From NCBI RefSeq assembly GCF_950023065.1, contig NC_088677.1:46082555-46146554 (forward strand): a DNA stretch of 64,000 bases. The letters run 5' to 3'. The translations under genes and the position numbers were made by a program. The notes beneath the pieces are model-generated. The model saw nothing but the letters and a program-made list of their open reading frames with translations. It had not been told where the DNA came from and ran no database searches. The first letter of the stretch is position 1. The number at the start of each line of letters is the position of its first letter. This stretch comes from Planococcus citri. Its lineage: Eukaryota; Arthropoda; Insecta; Hemiptera; Pseudococcidae. This document shows, in pieces, positions 61,633-64,000 of this stretch.

Positions 61633-63734
61633 TCAAATTGCTTCGGCCATCATTGATACTTTAGAAGAAGAAGCAGCAGGCTCATCACGACAAGCTCCAG
61701 AATTTCGGTCTACAACAGATTGGGAAATAACTGCGCCCTTGGCGGTTGATTTAACAAGTTTGGAAGGTTTGAAAAAGCGAATATTAGTTCCGATTTGAAC
61801 GCTATTGCTGACTGTTTGAAAAGTGTCTTCAGTGAATCTACCAGCTGATGGACCATACCTAAATGAAATAGACGTTCAATTTAATAAATTAAAAAATATT
61901 AGCTAGACAACTCATCTCTTCCCGTAAAACAACAGTTAATTCTTTACTTGTGAGTAACAACTTGAACTGTATTATTAGACAGACTGGCGCCAAAAATTCT
62001 GGCTGATAATTCCAATCCGCGATAAATTGTACCGATTCCTTCAACAGCACCTGCAGTAACATTAAACACCGCCGCGACTTTATTAGAAGCATCTTCTTCT
62101 CTCATACCAACGGTATTAGTGAGGATTTTACAGCTTCCTTTCTTAATGTGAGGAGCAAGATATTGACCAAGTAATATAGTAGCCGCACCAACTCTAGAAG
62201 CTGAAATAATCGATACACAATGTACATACTTATTACATTTTTCAGGCACACAAACTTCGAGATGAATGATTATCACAATTACCAACAAATCCCGTAACAT
62301 TGGCGGTTATGGCGGTAACATCTCTAGCAATCCGAATACCATTGGATACACAAGGAGCCACTCGTCTGTTTTCGTTGGCCGGATTTATTTTATTCATCAA
62401 CTTGGGAGTATTACCATCTAAAAATTCCCCAGCTTTTTGAGCTCCATTTATCAAAAAATTGGATACATACTCAGCACCTAAAAAATTATTATTTAGTTAC
62501 AGTTTGTGGTGATACGAGAATTAACAAATGTATAGATAATTGATAATTTACCATTAGTAATGCATTCGGAGATTTTGACGCTGATGTGAGCAGGTTCTTT
62601 CGTATTACAAAGTACAATTTTCGTTTGCAAAATATTCTCCAACGTTGAAATGAATTCTTCTTCCTTTTCTTTTTTAACAACTAACCCAACTGATTCTATA
62701 TCTAGAGAGAAAAATGGATTAATAAACGATAGAAAATTAACATTTGATGGAAATTAATGAACGAAACTCACCCGAATTTTCATTTCTTTCAATGTTTATG
62801 TTGGGTAAAAGAATTGCTCCGAATTCGGTTTTAATACATGGGGATACTTTGGGAATCAATGGATAAACAAACGTGTAAATCTGAAGATAATATTTTGGTA
62901 AAGACTCGCGACCGCCATCTGTTGAACACCATGAATTATAATTTATTTCAGTTTTAAGATAACTTACAATTATTTTTATAACATGAATGATTCATGTAGT
63001 ATTCACCTTCGATTTCAAAAATTCGAACTGTTTCAGGACCGCTTGATACAGAAACAGTTCCAAGAGATGAAATAAAGTACAGCGTCACATCGTCACAACT
63101 ATAAATCATTTGTGAGGATTGAGCTCCGGTATCACTTTTCAAATTTTCCAGTACACATCCCAATTCACTATAAGAAAGATGACTAGCACAAGATGAATTT
63201 GTACTTCCATCATAACTATCCTGACTGCAGGCAGACGTTGAAGTTGACATGGCTTCTTCATACGATGGAGGAGCAATAGCTTCCACATCAGACAGTAATT
63301 GTGTATTGCAATTCTCCAAGTGTTGGATAACTTCGACTCTAAAAAAACGAAATCAAGTACGTAACCCGAATTTGATATTCATTAATTGACCTTCACAATC
63401 ATAACTGGCACAAAAAAATTATTACCTCAACGAATTAATTTCTGCTAACAATAAATTGTCGTTGGCTTCTGCCTGATTCGATGGAATATCAGTTCCGTTT
63501 GTTTGGTTTAAAAGCTCGTCCATCTGTTTAAGAGTAATTTCCAATTTTTTAATAGCCTGAAATGTAAAATTGTTACTAATACATACCAAATAAATATCCA
63601 ATAACTGAATTTAAAATTAATACTTCTGTCCAATTTCTCGTCTGTTCCAAAGTAACAACTTCGTTAATAATATCTTTGCTATTTTTTATACACTCAGCGA
63701 TATCGGATGATATTGATAATGAGTCTGAATTCAT
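61633..63734 (-). CDS. SPART: Spartin, eight exons
   Basis: Spartin (SPG20) is a cytoplasmic protein acting at lipid droplets, endosomes and the midbody. Exons 63624-63734, 63426-63556, 62968-63338, 62772-62918, 62552-62701, 62283-62477, 61948-62200 and 61633-61858 join in phase to 527 residues; human spartin is 666. The N-terminal helical segment (residues about 5-75, with LEQTRNWTEAIKKLEITLK) fits a MIT domain. PPSY at 104-107, followed by EEA, is a PPxY motif for WW-domain ubiquitin ligases and sits in a Ser-rich linker. Residues about 250-470 form the senescence/spartin domain, with GAEYVSNFLINGAQKAGEFL, RIARDVTAITANVTGFV, LAPHIKKGS and GTIYRGLELSARI. The tail is Ser/Ala-rich and ends SMMAEAI. 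The start MNSDSLSI is the first ATG in the exon. Confidence 0.93.
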
Positions 63735-64000
63735 GTTTCTCAATTCGCTAATTGAAAATCTTCAAATTTAAATCTATAAACAGGAATTATACACATAGTA
63801 TTTATTCACCCGCATAAGTACTCACTACACTCTCACATATGAGTACGTTATATAATATGTAATCAACAACGATCAACAGATAACTACAAAAAAAATAAAT
63901 GGGATATTCACTTTTAAACAAAGAAAAAATCATTCAACACGCTTAAAAATTTATTCCGTTTTTCGGACAAAATTCAAAAGCAACTGCATGAAGATACGCG
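63735..64000. other. Upstream region of spartin
   Basis: Should contain the spartin 5' untranslated region and promoter. No other feature recognised before the window ends. Confidence 0.5.

Overview
The window looks like nuclear DNA of an insect, most likely a scale insect or mealybug (Hemiptera). It is AT-rich, split by short GT-AG introns, littered with DNA-transposon remnants, and saturated with the self-complementary motif TAGGTAGGTACCTACCTA. The genes present are conserved animal genes with introns of roughly 60-100 bases. The species assignment is an inference from the repeat signature and gene types; no bacterial, organellar or viral gene set is present.

Layout. Bases 1 to about 50,700 form a gene desert in which I find no convincing host coding exon. 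It holds simple repeats, two 3' ends of non-LTR retrotransposons, a tRNA-derived SINE head, and many short DNA transposons whose ends can be read directly from terminal inverted repeats (TIRs) and target-site duplications (TSDs). The main ones are: a 211-bp TA-flanked MITE (3990-4200); a second copy of it (20627-24381) blown apart by three later insertions; a 372-bp MITE with GTAT duplications (28837-29208); a 2.5-kb element with the CACAGTG end and CGGCG duplication expected of Transib (32173-34707); a TWA-type MITE (42692-42905); a 928-bp element with TGAA duplications (42999-43926); and a hAT-like element with an 8-bp duplication (48674-49113).

Bases 50,778 to 63,734 are a compact gene cluster. 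In order: UFSP2 (minus), SMIM20/MITRAC7-like (plus, divergent from UFSP2 across 297 bp), a TAF6-like histone-fold gene (minus, tail-to-tail with SMIM20), a small possible gene (plus), a DPH4/DNAJC24 gene whose exon structure suggests an in-frame fusion to an unrelated basic nuclear-type C-terminal region (minus), and spartin (minus). The genes share no pathway: de-UFMylation, cytochrome oxidase assembly, SAGA/TFIID transcription, diphthamide synthesis, and lipid-droplet/endosome biology. Close packing, not function, is what they have in common.

Most notable observations: (1) two acceptors 20 nt apart after the DPH4 exon, one ending DPH4 at its usual length and the other joining it in frame to a downstream ORF that has no ATG of its own; (2) a four-layer nest of transposons that includes an unclassified element carrying about 25 copies of GCTAGC; (3) the Transib-like element.
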